Shown here in pieces: positions 24,700 to 34,391 of a DNA stretch of 64,000 bases (position 1 is its first letter; every line of letters starts with the position of its first letter). The stretch comes from Laccaria trichodermophora (Eukaryota > Basidiomycota > Agaricomycetes > Agaricales > Hydnangiaceae): contig JACTVC010000008.1 of the NCBI GenBank assembly GCA_018417955.1, forward strand, positions 1,510,317 through 1,574,316, given 5' to 3'. Under the pieces are notes generated by a model. That model searched no databases, was not told the origin of the DNA, and saw only the letters and a program-made list of their open reading frames with translations. The position numbers were made by a program, and so were the translations under genes.

Positions 24700-25485
24700 A
24701 GCAGAAAAATCAGGCAAAATCAGAGGTGGTGCTCACTGTTGATGATGATGGTGGAGGTTGTTTTCAGGGTCCAGGGGGCATGTCTAAATTAGGAAATGTA
24801 CACTTTTTCAGATGTAAAATGACAATAAAATAGCAGAAAATTCAGAAAAAAATTGGGGAAGGTGCTGACTGTTGGTGATGATGTTGGAGGTTGTTTTCAG
24901 GGTCCAGGGCACATTTCCATATATGGTAATTTAGCCAAAAATAACCACAAAATAACCGAAAAATCAGAAAGAAATGGAGGGTGGTGTTTACTATTGGTGA
25001 TGACATTGGGGGTTGTTTTCAGGGTCCAAGGTGCATACCCAAATATGGTAATATAGCAGAAATAGCCTGAAAAAAGCCAAAAAAATTAGAAAAACTGGGG
25101 GATGGTGCCCATTGCTAGTAATAATGTTGAGTAATGTTGTCAGGGTCCAGGGTCCAGTTCTAAATATGGTAATATACCCAAAGATGGCCAAAAAATACCC
25201 AAAAAATCAGGAAAAAATGGGAGATAGTGCTTATTGTTGGTGATAACATGAGGTAATGTTGTCAGGGTCCAGGGTCTAGTTCCAAATATGGTAATATATC
25301 CAAAAGTAGGTGGAAAATAGCAGAAAAATGAGAAAGATATTTGGATGATGTATTGAACATCAGACACTGCCTTCAGAGTCCATTCCAGAAAGAAAATATC
25401 ACCTTGTTTGACAAAAAAGTGAAGAAAACCAAGAGAAGAATAATTTTAGCTATCAGGGTCCATGTAATGGGATCTTGGGATGATG
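24700..25485 (+). repeat. Satellite-like array B and left flank of the KDZ target
   Basis: Six or so units of the array A family (CAGGGTCCAGGGTCCAGTTC, AAATATGGTAATATA). They lead into the copy of the 18.7-kb repeat that was cut at 25,485 by the KDZ insertion. Confidence 0.8.
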
Positions 25486-25493
25486 GTCACATG
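25486..25493. repeat. 8-bp target site duplication of the KDZ element, left (GTCACATG)
   Basis: Identical to 41,783-41,790. The corresponding empty site at 18,756-18,763 reads GTCATATG once. Confidence 0.92.
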
Positions 25494-26365
25494 CACTTCA
25501 GTCACCCACTACCAACTGACTTTTAGTCTTGCAAACTCCATGAATACTACGGGACTAAATGTCAGTATGTATATCTATATTGTATATATTCTGGGGCTTG
25601 TATATCTCCACTTTTACCTAAATATATTTTGACATTCAAAGTCACACCAAATATATTTCTAGTGTGTCACACACCCCAAAATATATTTCTTCACTGAGAT
25701 GGACTCCAAATATATTTCTTATGCCTGGACCCTGAATTGTGACTGTCACACTGCAGAAATATATTTCTGGTCTGGGATGGACTTAGGATATATTTTGCAG
25801 CTGGGATTGACCAAGGATATATTTCTTCAGCCACTAGGGGTGTTTGGGGTCCCAGTTCCTAAAAAAACTTGTGATATTTTTTGGGATGGGGGACATATAT
25901 TCTAGGTAATTTACCTATTATTTTTTAGGGTTTTAGCCACCCTTCCTTGACTGTTTGTAGCATATGTATGAGAGGTTTCTTTACTGATATGTCATGAAAG
26001 CTGAGTATTCCTCTCACTCAAGCAATGGAGAACAGTGGAGAAGAAAGCTGGGTGTTGTTGTTGGAGTACTTGATGAGGGAAGCTGTGTGTTGTTGTTGGA
26101 GTACTTGGTGAGGGAAGCTGGGTGTTCCACATGAGTACAACCATCTATAGTTTAATACCATCTTTTCCTCAGTGCATGCATACCCATCATACTACTTACT
26201 TATATCAGTACAACCATCTAAATTTTTATATAATAATGAGGGAAACTGGGTGTTGTTGTTGGAGTGCTTGGTGAGGGAAGCTGGGTGTTGTTGTTGGAAT
26301 ATTTGGTGAGGAAAGTTGGACATTGCTGTTGGAGTACTTGGTGAGGGAAGCTGGGTGTTGTTGTT
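25494..26365 (+). repeat. Long terminal inverted repeat of KDZ copy 1, left
   Basis: Matches the reverse complement of 40,911-41,782 essentially base for base, including the frame at 25,699-25,905. The outer ~430 bp carry many ATATATTT words. The inner part is a 35-bp minisatellite (GGAGTACTTGGTGAGGGAAG..) where the match fades. The dyad TGACTTTTAGTCT is at 25,517-25,529. Confidence 0.9.
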
Positions 26366-26590
26366 GGGGTACTTGGTGCAGGAAGCTGGGTGTTCCACAT
26401 GAGTACAACCATCTATAGTTTAATACCATCTTTTCCCCAGTGCATGCATACCCATCATACTACTTACTTATATCAGTACAACCATCTAAATTTTTATATA
26501 ATAATGAGGGAAACTGGGTGTTGTTGTTGGAGTGCTTGGTGAGGGAAGCTGGGTGTTGTTGTTGGAGTATTTGGTGAGAGAAGGTGGATG
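26050..26590 (+). repeat. 35-bp minisatellite in ~268-bp higher-order units
   Basis: The unit GGAGTACTTGGTGAGGGAAG plus CTGGGTGTTGTTGTT repeats every 35 bp (for example 26,063 and 26,098). Blocks are separated by a ~110-bp element starting GAGTACAACCATCTATAGTT at 26,133 and again at 26,401. Confidence 0.85.
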
Positions 26591-26639
26591 TTCCTCACAC
26601 TAAAGCATTGGAGAGGACAGCAGGTAAGTTATGTTATAT

Positions 26640-27230
26640 TTATAGATGGTAGCATACATCTTGATGTATGACTTGGGCAAGGAACATCATAGATCTGAAC
26701 AGCTGGCTTGTAAGTTGTAGTGTTGGTGTTAATGGGTAGCATACATCAGAACAGCTGGCAAGTTGTGTTAAATTATTGATAGATGTAGCATACATCTTAA
26801 GCTATGACTTGGGAATTAAATGAGCATCGTAGATTACAATGGTTCAAGTTGGAGGGTTACAACCAGATCAGAACAGCTGGTAAGTCATGTTTAATTATAG
26901 CATACATCTTAAGCTATGACTTGGAAATTAAATGAGCATCGTAGATTACAACGGTTCAAGTTGGATGATTACAACCAGATCAGAACAGCTGGTAAGTTGT
27001 GTTTAATTATTGATAGATGTAGCATACATCTTAAGCTATGACTTGGTAATTAAATGAGCATCATAGATTACAACGGTTCAAGTTGGAGGATTACAACCAC
27101 ATCAGAACAGCTGGTAAGTTATGCTAAATTATTGATAGAGGTAGCATACATCTTGAACTATGACTTGGGGAATTAAATGAGCATCATAGATCACAACAGT
27201 TCAAGTTGGAGGACTACAACCTGAGCAGTT
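26640..27230 (+). repeat. Subterminal ~110-125-bp tandem repeats
   Basis: About five units containing AGCATACATCTTAAGCTATG, ACTTGG.AATTAAATGAGCA, TTACAACGGTTCAAGTTGGA and CAGAACAGCTGGTAAGTT. Mirrored at about 62,990-63,570. Confidence 0.85.
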
Positions 27231-28110
27231 CAACATATATCCACAATATATAAATTTGCAATAATATATCCACAGTAAATTTCCACTCGCAATGAATATA
27301 TATACTGTGTGAGACTCTCATCCTTGCATATAATCACAGAATATATCCAGATAGATAAGATATATCTCCTAGTAACTGTACATATATACTTCATAGATAT
27401 ATTTGAATGTATATATCACAATAAGTTGCACATAATCACAGAATATATACTTGTTAAATATGTTTAAAGGTATATATATTCCAGTAACTGTACATATATC
27501 CTCTGTAGATATATTTCAGGGCACAAATCTACACTTGGTCAATATAATGGTACATATATATGTGGTAAATACATTTGAGGATATATATATACCAGTGCGA
27601 TATATTTCAAGGCCTATACCCCAATGGCAGTGCATATATACTTGGTAGATATATCTGAATATGTACATATATACATGTTAGATATGTTTGAAGGTACATA
27701 TACAATTACCAGTGCATATATACTGGCTGTGAATGATCTGAATATATTCTGAATATTAAGATTGGATGGCTTTAAGCAAGACATTTTCACATATATATCT
27801 TATTTCAATATCCTAGGATGGCAGATTGTAACAAAACTTGAAGGTAAGTAATAGCTCTAAGTCGATGCAAACATGAAGTATGTAAAAGTCCATATATACT
27901 TGGTAGATATCTCAGAAGATCTATATTAGATATATTTGAAGGTATATATGGTATTATATATCCAAGTAACTGGTACATTTATCTTGACAGGATATATACT
28001 GGCTGTGAATAATCTGAATATAATCTGAATATTAAGATTGGATGACTTTAAGCAAGACATATTCACAGATGATCTCCACTGAACATATCCAAGATATATC
28101 TCATTTCAAT
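27230..28110 (+). repeat. ATATAT-rich subterminal array
   Basis: Dense irregular repeats of words such as TAGATATATTTGAAGGTATA and CATATATACTT. Near its end, a ~250-bp segment is duplicated (CTGGCTGTGAAT.ATCTGAAT to TGTAACAAAA.TTGAAGGTAA at 27,720-27,850 and 27,990-28,150). There is no protein. Confidence 0.8.
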
Positions 28111-28821
28111 ATCCTAGGATGGCAGATTGTAACAAAATTTGAAGGTAAGTAATAGTTCTAAGTTGATGCAAACGTAAAGTGTGTAAAAGTCCAATGCAAA
28201 TGAGGGAGACAAATAAATAGCGAGCAATGCAAATGAGCAAAGACGAAAGAAAGGCAGCTATCCACAAAGCAGGCTTATGATAATAAAGTATGTAAGTAGC
28301 AAGGTGAATTCAGCAAAAGAGTGACAGAGCATGGACAGATAGTGACAGTGAAAGCAGTGCATAACATTACTTCGAAAAATTATGCCAGATATGCTAATGA
28401 TAAAGTGAAAGACTTATAACGAGAGTGTAAGTCAGTAGAACAGGGTGACATTACTAAGAAGGGCAAAGTTAAACGTGATGATTATAAGCTAATCAAAAAT
28501 TGAAAGACTTACAACAAGAGTGTAAGTCAGTAGAACTTGATGTTACTAAGAACAGCCAAGTTAAACATGATCATCAATCAAATCAAGAAGACTTACAATA
28601 TGATAGTAAGCAAATATCAATCACAAAAGCATGAACACAGGTAGAAAGGAGTGACAGCACTAGAAATGATCAAGTTAGCTACTAAGTCATGAAGCGTGAG
28701 AGATGTAGTACAAACGGACGACAATGTGAGGATGTAGTTGTTGAAAACAAGCCACAATACTAAAAAAGAGCATGTTAGGTACGTCGATGAAGCAGAAACG
28801 GACCGACGATGCAAGAGTTAG
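28111..28821. other. Gene-free stretch downstream of gene A
   Basis: 3' flank of gene A. A ~100-bp repeat occurs twice and partly a third time (TGAAAGACTTA.AACGAGAGTG and AGTCAGTAGAAC at about 28,407, 28,500 and 28,590). Otherwise there is no feature. Confidence 0.6.
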
Positions 28822-31800
28822 TTAGTTCTTCTTGCCAGCGCCAACATGTTTTTGAGACCTGGAAGAGCCTGGTTGCGCCGATTGACTCACAGATTGCTGC
28901 GATGTCGGATCGGATCGAGAGGATGAAGATGTCGACTGATTTCGGAGTGGATTATAGAACGAAACTGGCTGAACCGGCTGAGTTGCCTGACGGTACTTCT
29001 TGTAGAACATATTGTCAGAAAGGCCGACAAAGGAGACACGACGTTGGCGCTTTGCTTCAGGCTCCTCTTGCACTTGCTTGTGTTTCGGAATAGGGCGGTA
29101 CTCCCTCACAGACCTTGCATCTTCGCATTCATCGGAAAGGGACATTGCATCGTCACGCAAACGCTTCTTGGATGGCCCTGCCGAAGGAGGAGGGGACGAG
29201 ATCGAGGCCGGAGAGCTTGGTGTACCATTGTGTTGCTGTTTGTTGACTGTAGTTGAGATAAGGCAGTTGCCACGGACCCACTTATTTGAGTCTTTGACAA
29301 AGACCATCGGGAGACCCTGCTGGTTGAGAATGACCAGGATTTCACCGAAGCGTGCGTCAGCTTCAGCAATCTGTTTTTGATCTAAGGAATACATGTCATC
29401 CAAATTAATGTTGAGGAAGCACAATGTGAACTGACCTGCATTCCAGCTCTTGATTTGGAGAATGCCCTTGATCACGAGAAGGGAGAAATGCATCCATTGC
29501 CTGTTCTGGATTTTTGTAGAGACAAACGACCTGCAGAAACCAATGTCGAGCATCGTGGAATCCCATCCAGTGATAACGAGTTGGAACTGGTAGGCGAGGT
29601 TGGGCCATGTTGTCCAAGGAACCGACTTCCGCAGCTCTTTTTGAGGCAAGTAACTATCTAGAAAGTTCGTGAGACAGTAAGTGCTGCAAGTTACGTTGAA
29701 TAAAAACGACCTACTTAGAAGATTTAGAAACAAATCGGAGAATTGCCTCTGGCGATCTTTTGCATTGGGTAGGATCTTTTCGTCCGCAGCAACTGTGATG
29801 ATTGATGCCTTTGCCGCCTGAGCAGTCGACGGGCCAGCAGTCGATAGGCGAGCACTCGGTGGGCTGGCAGTCGATGGGCCGGCAGTCGATCTTTCGGTGA
29901 CCACTGAAGGTGTCGCCGATGACGCCATGCCATGCTGTATGACTTGGTCCCTGATTATGCGGTCCGCGTGCATCGCCCTACGAGAATATGCATAAGAAGA
30001 AGAGCTACATTAATTTTAAGTGTTACAGACCAGACTTTGCTAACGAAAACATCTGTCAGCATGGCTATCGGCCATTGTTCACGCTTGCAGAGATCTTGAA
30101 GTTCCGACGAGCTCATGAAGAAACCAGACTTATTACGCGCCGTTGCGTTCTGCCTGCTGTAAACCATTATACCTGCGAAGTCAAAAGAGCGATCACGTCG
30201 TTTGATGTTAGTTATCTAGTAATCATTGTTGTTAGTCCCCGTTTGTGACGTTGAAGACAGCTTACAAGGTCGGTGATTGCCTTGAGGTTATCCGCAAAGC
30301 GGAGGCTCGCATCGCGGACATTGGTGCCCTCATCAGTAACCTGCTCCTGGAGGAACTTTACGGCGTCCTTGATGCGTTCATCTTTCTCCTCTTTTGTCGT
30401 TGCTCCATCCATGAGCTTTCTGTATTCTTCGTTGTTAGTTTTGTTCCAAAGTAGCAGACCCTCTGGAAAATTATTAGAAATGAATGAACAAGCAATCAGG
30501 AAACAAACGCTACCTTTATTGCCATCCTCTGGTTTTGATTGGCTGGCAAAAGACTTGTATAGATTGTATCGGTTTGGGGCCCTCTTCTCCTTCTGGAAAA
30601 GACCCGCCCTCTCCATGGCGAACTGAGCTGTGCGACCATAGAGATTGCCTATCCTTCCAGCGAGTTGCCACACAATGTTTCCGAGCATTGGGTACATCGC
30701 CGACTCCAAGAGGGACAGCTTTTTCGAGGAAATTTCGTCGGCTTCGGTGAGCAGCGCATCGGGCATCAATGTCAACCCATAGCTTCTCAAGATGCATGCT
30801 GCATCTTTTTGGGCAGGCGTGAACGAAGCTCTCAAAGCCTCCCAACAAGCGTCAGATGAGGTCGGAGGCCCCCCACGCAAACCCATCTCCAAATCTGAGT
30901 CAGACCTCTTGATAGTTACGACAGGGACGGCAGCTGATGAGCGCGTCTCTTCTTGCAGTTCACGCTGCATCTCGCGTTCTTCCTCTTCCTCTTCCTCATC
31001 CGTATCCGAAACTGGTTTTCCGCTGGACTTAGCCAGAGCCCTCTTCTCCTGTCGTGTCTCTTCCCAATCTGAACCGCTGAGATCACTCTCAATCATGGGA
31101 TCTGGTGCGTCCCATTCATCATAATTAACCCGAGCACGTCGAGCGGCCTGTGCAACCTCTGCACGACGAATTTCCTCTGTGTGCACAATCTCCCAGTTCA
31201 CTGCATCGACATAATCTTGTGGGTCGTGAGGGACCGTATGGTCATCAGGAATGCCGACGTATTTGTTCTTGGTCTCATCCCAGATTTCCGTGAGTCTGTC
31301 AGCTGCGTTTTGCCGACCTTCTCGAGGTAAGTGTGCGTGATAGCGCACATGACCTTCCTCCCATGGCTTTTTGAACTTGTAAACGGCACCCTCCTCGTTC
31401 AACCCCACTTGTAATCCCTTCTCTTCATCGCGAGACAGATAGTTGACGCAGACGAGTTTAAGTTCCGGATCGTCCGGCCCACGAGAGTTGTTTAATTCTT
31501 GAAAGGCCCTCTTTGCCTCTGGGTGAACATAGGAGCTGCAGTTACGACCAAGCTTTCGGACATCGTTGACTGCTTCGATGTAGTCCTCGATAACGTGGGG
31601 GGCTGTAAACCCAGGTGGAATTGGAACCCAAGTGGAGGAATCGTTATCGAACATCAAAGTCCGATCGTCTGCTGGACTGCGGGGTCCCTCCTCGGGCAGA
31701 AACCCGTGATACTGGCGATAGCCGCCTTCTGGATACGAGAAGCGATAACCTTGGTCGCCTTGAAGACTGTAATTGATAGCCTCCAAGTCGTCGTCGGTGA

Positions 31801-32481
31801 AGTCACCGATAGACATTAAGTCGACGCGTTCGGGCAATTTGTCTTCGTTCGAGGAGGCATTGGTAGCTGGGGCATTCACAGGCGTGGGGGCGGGGGAACC
31901 TGCAGAGTGCGCCGGATGAACACTGGTTAAAAGGCGTAAGCTTGTGACTCTGGTGCCACCGCAGGTCAGCCGACTAAAGTCTGGCTGTACTGCCTTGCCG
32001 ACATAAAGTCTGACAAGGCGGAATCGACTAAAGTCTGATTCCACGACGATAAAATGTAAGAAGATGTGCACTTACATTGCATTGTTTGCATTGGTTGCTG
32101 CCGCCTTCAGCCTCGCTTCTGCTTGAGCGAGGTTCATTTTTTGCGCGTCGTTGCGAGTGGGGATGAGGACGCAGTCGAGAGCTTCGCATGTAGTCCCGTT
32201 CTGAACTGTCGAGGATTCAGAATCCTGCTTGTCCGTGTTTGCCTGGTCATCGAGCGTCAGGGAGGGGGAGACAGGTTAATATGTGGACACGCACTGGGGA
32301 AATGGTGTCTTCCTTGTTGTTTTTGGTTTTTCTAGCCTTAGTACCTCCCTAGTGAAATGCCACGTCAATGGATATATGGGAGAGGGGAAAACAGTGTTCA
32401 ACTTACTGCATTTTGCTTTGACAGGGGGGCGGCCCTAGGTCTAGTTTGGTTTTTGGATCTTGTTTGAGTACGATGAGACAT
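28822..32481 (-). CDS. Gene A of KDZ element: acidic, disordered-tailed protein of unknown function, copy 1
   Basis: The start is ATG at 32,481-32,479 (MSHRTQTRSKNQTRPRAAPL) and the stop is TAA at 28,824-28,822. The product should be close to 1,000 residues from several exons. A long central exon (about 31,900-30,460) holds two tandem copies of a ~60-residue module. Copy 1 runs from YRFSYPEGGYRQYHGFLPEE to HVIEDYIEAVND, and copy 2 from YKFKKPWEEGHVRYHAHLPR to DPQDYVDAVN. An acidic run (SDTDEEEEEEEREM) and a helical region follow. The C-terminal third is Ser/Pro-rich with a KKRLRDD basic cluster, so it is possibly nuclear. An intron near the start carries dyad motifs. I do not recognise the family. 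Its position next to the transposase suggests an accessory function for the element. Confidence 0.75.
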
Positions 32482-34144
32482 TTAAAGTAGTGGGCGTGAG
32501 TTGGACGATTGGTTGAGAGATTATAGTAGGTTGAGCGGGGAAAGTTGCTTGTAAGAGTTTGAGACCATTAAATAAGTAGTGCGGGAGGTCACGTGGTCGC
32601 GACATCAGTCCATATATATCGCACAGGTAATCTACAGGGCAGCATAGCTGCAGGCTTGCCTGTAGACCATCTAGACCATCGAAGCTGCACTTATAAGTAT
32701 GCCTTATTTACTGAATTTGAGTTTGATCAGCAAATTATACAAGTAGTTAGGTAAAGGCAGGGACGTACCGCCACAAAAATGACTGGCCAATGTCTGCGCA
32801 TCCAAAATTTGCTTCAATGACCCTCCAGAATAGTCGACCCTTAATTACTAAGGGGGCATGGCGAAGGAAGGGGTGACTGAGCGGAACTCGACCAAGATCG
32901 CTGGCGATTTGCAGACTCCAACTGTCGCTAATCTCGTGGGCGTTGACACGAGCATCACTCAGAGCTTTCTTGCAAGACTCAATGGTGCATTGAACAAGAG
33001 GTCCAATGAGAGCTTCGAATTGAGAATGATTCAGCTTCTTATTGACGTGCATTGGACCCGAGGTGTCAGCTGTGATGAAAGGAAGATTGATTTCGGTTTG
33101 CGTGGTCGACGACAATTCAATCTTGGCCTTCTCGGCGGCTTCACGAACATGTTGGATTGCCATTCGGTCATTCTTGAGATCAATGCCCGATTCCGATTTG
33201 AACTCGTTGAGAAATGGGATGCCAATTCCACTTGAGGGAGGTTGCACATGTGTAAACATGTGTCTACGAAAATGAATTTATGCACAGTGAGTAAAAAGCA
33301 CCAGAACTAATGCACAAGAGGGGGTACGTACCAACAGAGCGCGCTAGGCTGGGCGCCCTTGAAGCAGAAAAACACGCTAGAAGCCAAAAAAAGCACGCTT
33401 GAAACAAAAAAAGCACTTTATTAAAACACAAAAAGGGCGTGAACGATGATATAACACATACGTGATGAAGACGCAATTCCAGGCGCCCTGGGGTCGAAAT
33501 GGGTGCGCTTCGTTCAATGTAGAATGGACTTGCGCCGCCGGTGAACCGACTACAGTCTGGTAAGATCTGAAGAAAAAGACCGGCTAAAGTCAGATCAAAT
33601 AAACTAGCTAGCGACCTATAGTCTGCAGGTAGTAGTAAACGTCGCAGTCGTAGTGTTCGCGTCGACAAGGCATCCAGTACTCCAGTAGATCAGGAGTGAT
33701 TGAGGTCTGATCTAATCAGCCGACTATAGTCTGGCTGTATGGCGCAGAGAACGACCGACTCAAAGTCTGGTCTGCAAAAACCAGCGACATAAAGTCTGCT
33801 GGCAACCTGTGGTGGGCACGAGTAAGTCACAAGCGCCTGTAAACGTGCTTGAACCTTAATTGAGAACAAGGGACTCTGTCGCTCCGAACGTCTGTCCGAT
33901 GTTGTTGACTGTGGTGGGTGCTGCCAAACACCGTTCGCATTCAAGTTGGGCGTATACTATCTACTGTCCACGTTGTTCCCCTTCTCTCTCCACTTCTCCA
34001 AAGCTAGGAGTCCGGTCCAAAGGTAAGCGCCCCCTCCCACCTTTGTCCACCAACCTACAAGGCCCGGGATCAGACTTTTAGTCGGTCGAAACGCCATCTA
34101 CCTGACTTTGAGTCGGTGGATTGGAACGAGCAGACTGTTAGTCG
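31971..34144. promoter_or_regulatory. Cluster of GACT-N2-4-AGTC dyad motifs, copy 1
   Basis: Consensus CGACT-N2-4-AGTCT in both orientations. Sites at 31,971 (CGACTAAAGTCT), 31,999 (CGACATAAAGTCT), 32,025, 33,547 (CGACTACAGTCT), 33,581 (CGGCTAAAGTCAG), 33,612 (CGACCTATAGTCT), 33,721 (CGACTATAGTCT), 33,756 (CGACTCAAAGTCT), 33,785, 34,072 (AGACTTTTAGTCG), 34,103 and 34,132. They cover a gene A intron and the divergent gene A/gene C region. The same dyad sits in the terminal repeats. Binding of the transposase or of an element-coded regulator is inferred. Confidence 0.75.
32747..33259 (-). pseudogene. Captured fragment of mitochondrial HSP70 (SSC1-type), copy 1
   Basis: The frame contains a segment of the HSP70 ATPase domain typical of the mitochondrial/bacterial DnaK branch: [48 protein letters not shown] and, slightly altered, [20 protein letters not shown] with [16 protein letters not shown]. 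About 105 residues match. The N-terminal ~10 residues and the C-terminal ~55 (from [11 protein letters not shown] on) do not, so the fragment is fused to unrelated DNA. Neither the phosphate-binding loops nor the substrate-binding domain is present, so it cannot be a working chaperone. It lies between genes A and C. The copy in the other arm differs by one residue (His here, Arg there, after MAIQ). Confidence 0.85.
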
Positions 34145-34391
34145 TTCGTTCATGCGGGACGGTCTTGCATTGGTTGCTACCAACATTCCCGCAAGTTGCT
34201 CTATCGTTGTGTTCTCCATCTTCTGTCCTGTCAATCAATCTCTTACCAAGACCTCGTAAGTTATATTCTTCTCTTACACCATTGGCTAAACTATAACTCC
34301 ATTTTAGAAATCATTCTAGATCAGAAACCCTTGCTAGCAGCTAGAAGATATTTTCCACGTCTTCATACGCCTGTTCATCCCAAAAAACACG
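33262..34391. promoter_or_regulatory. Divergent upstream region of gene C
   Basis: It holds nine of the dyad motifs and, at 33,350-33,440, a short run of AAAAAAAGCAC.CT.GAA repeats. No convincing protein. It probably contains the gene C promoter and 5' UTR. Confidence 0.5.

Noticed and set aside
25699..25905. 68-residue open frame repeated three times (also 41,371-41,577 and 48,610-48,816)
   Set aside because: It recurs only because it lies in the terminal inverted repeat. Its sequence is ATATATTT-type repeat and it looks non-coding.
26192..26429. Pro/Ser/Thr-Gln-rich repeat protein frames
   Set aside because: These are translations of the 35-bp minisatellite in several frames, with no evidence of coding.
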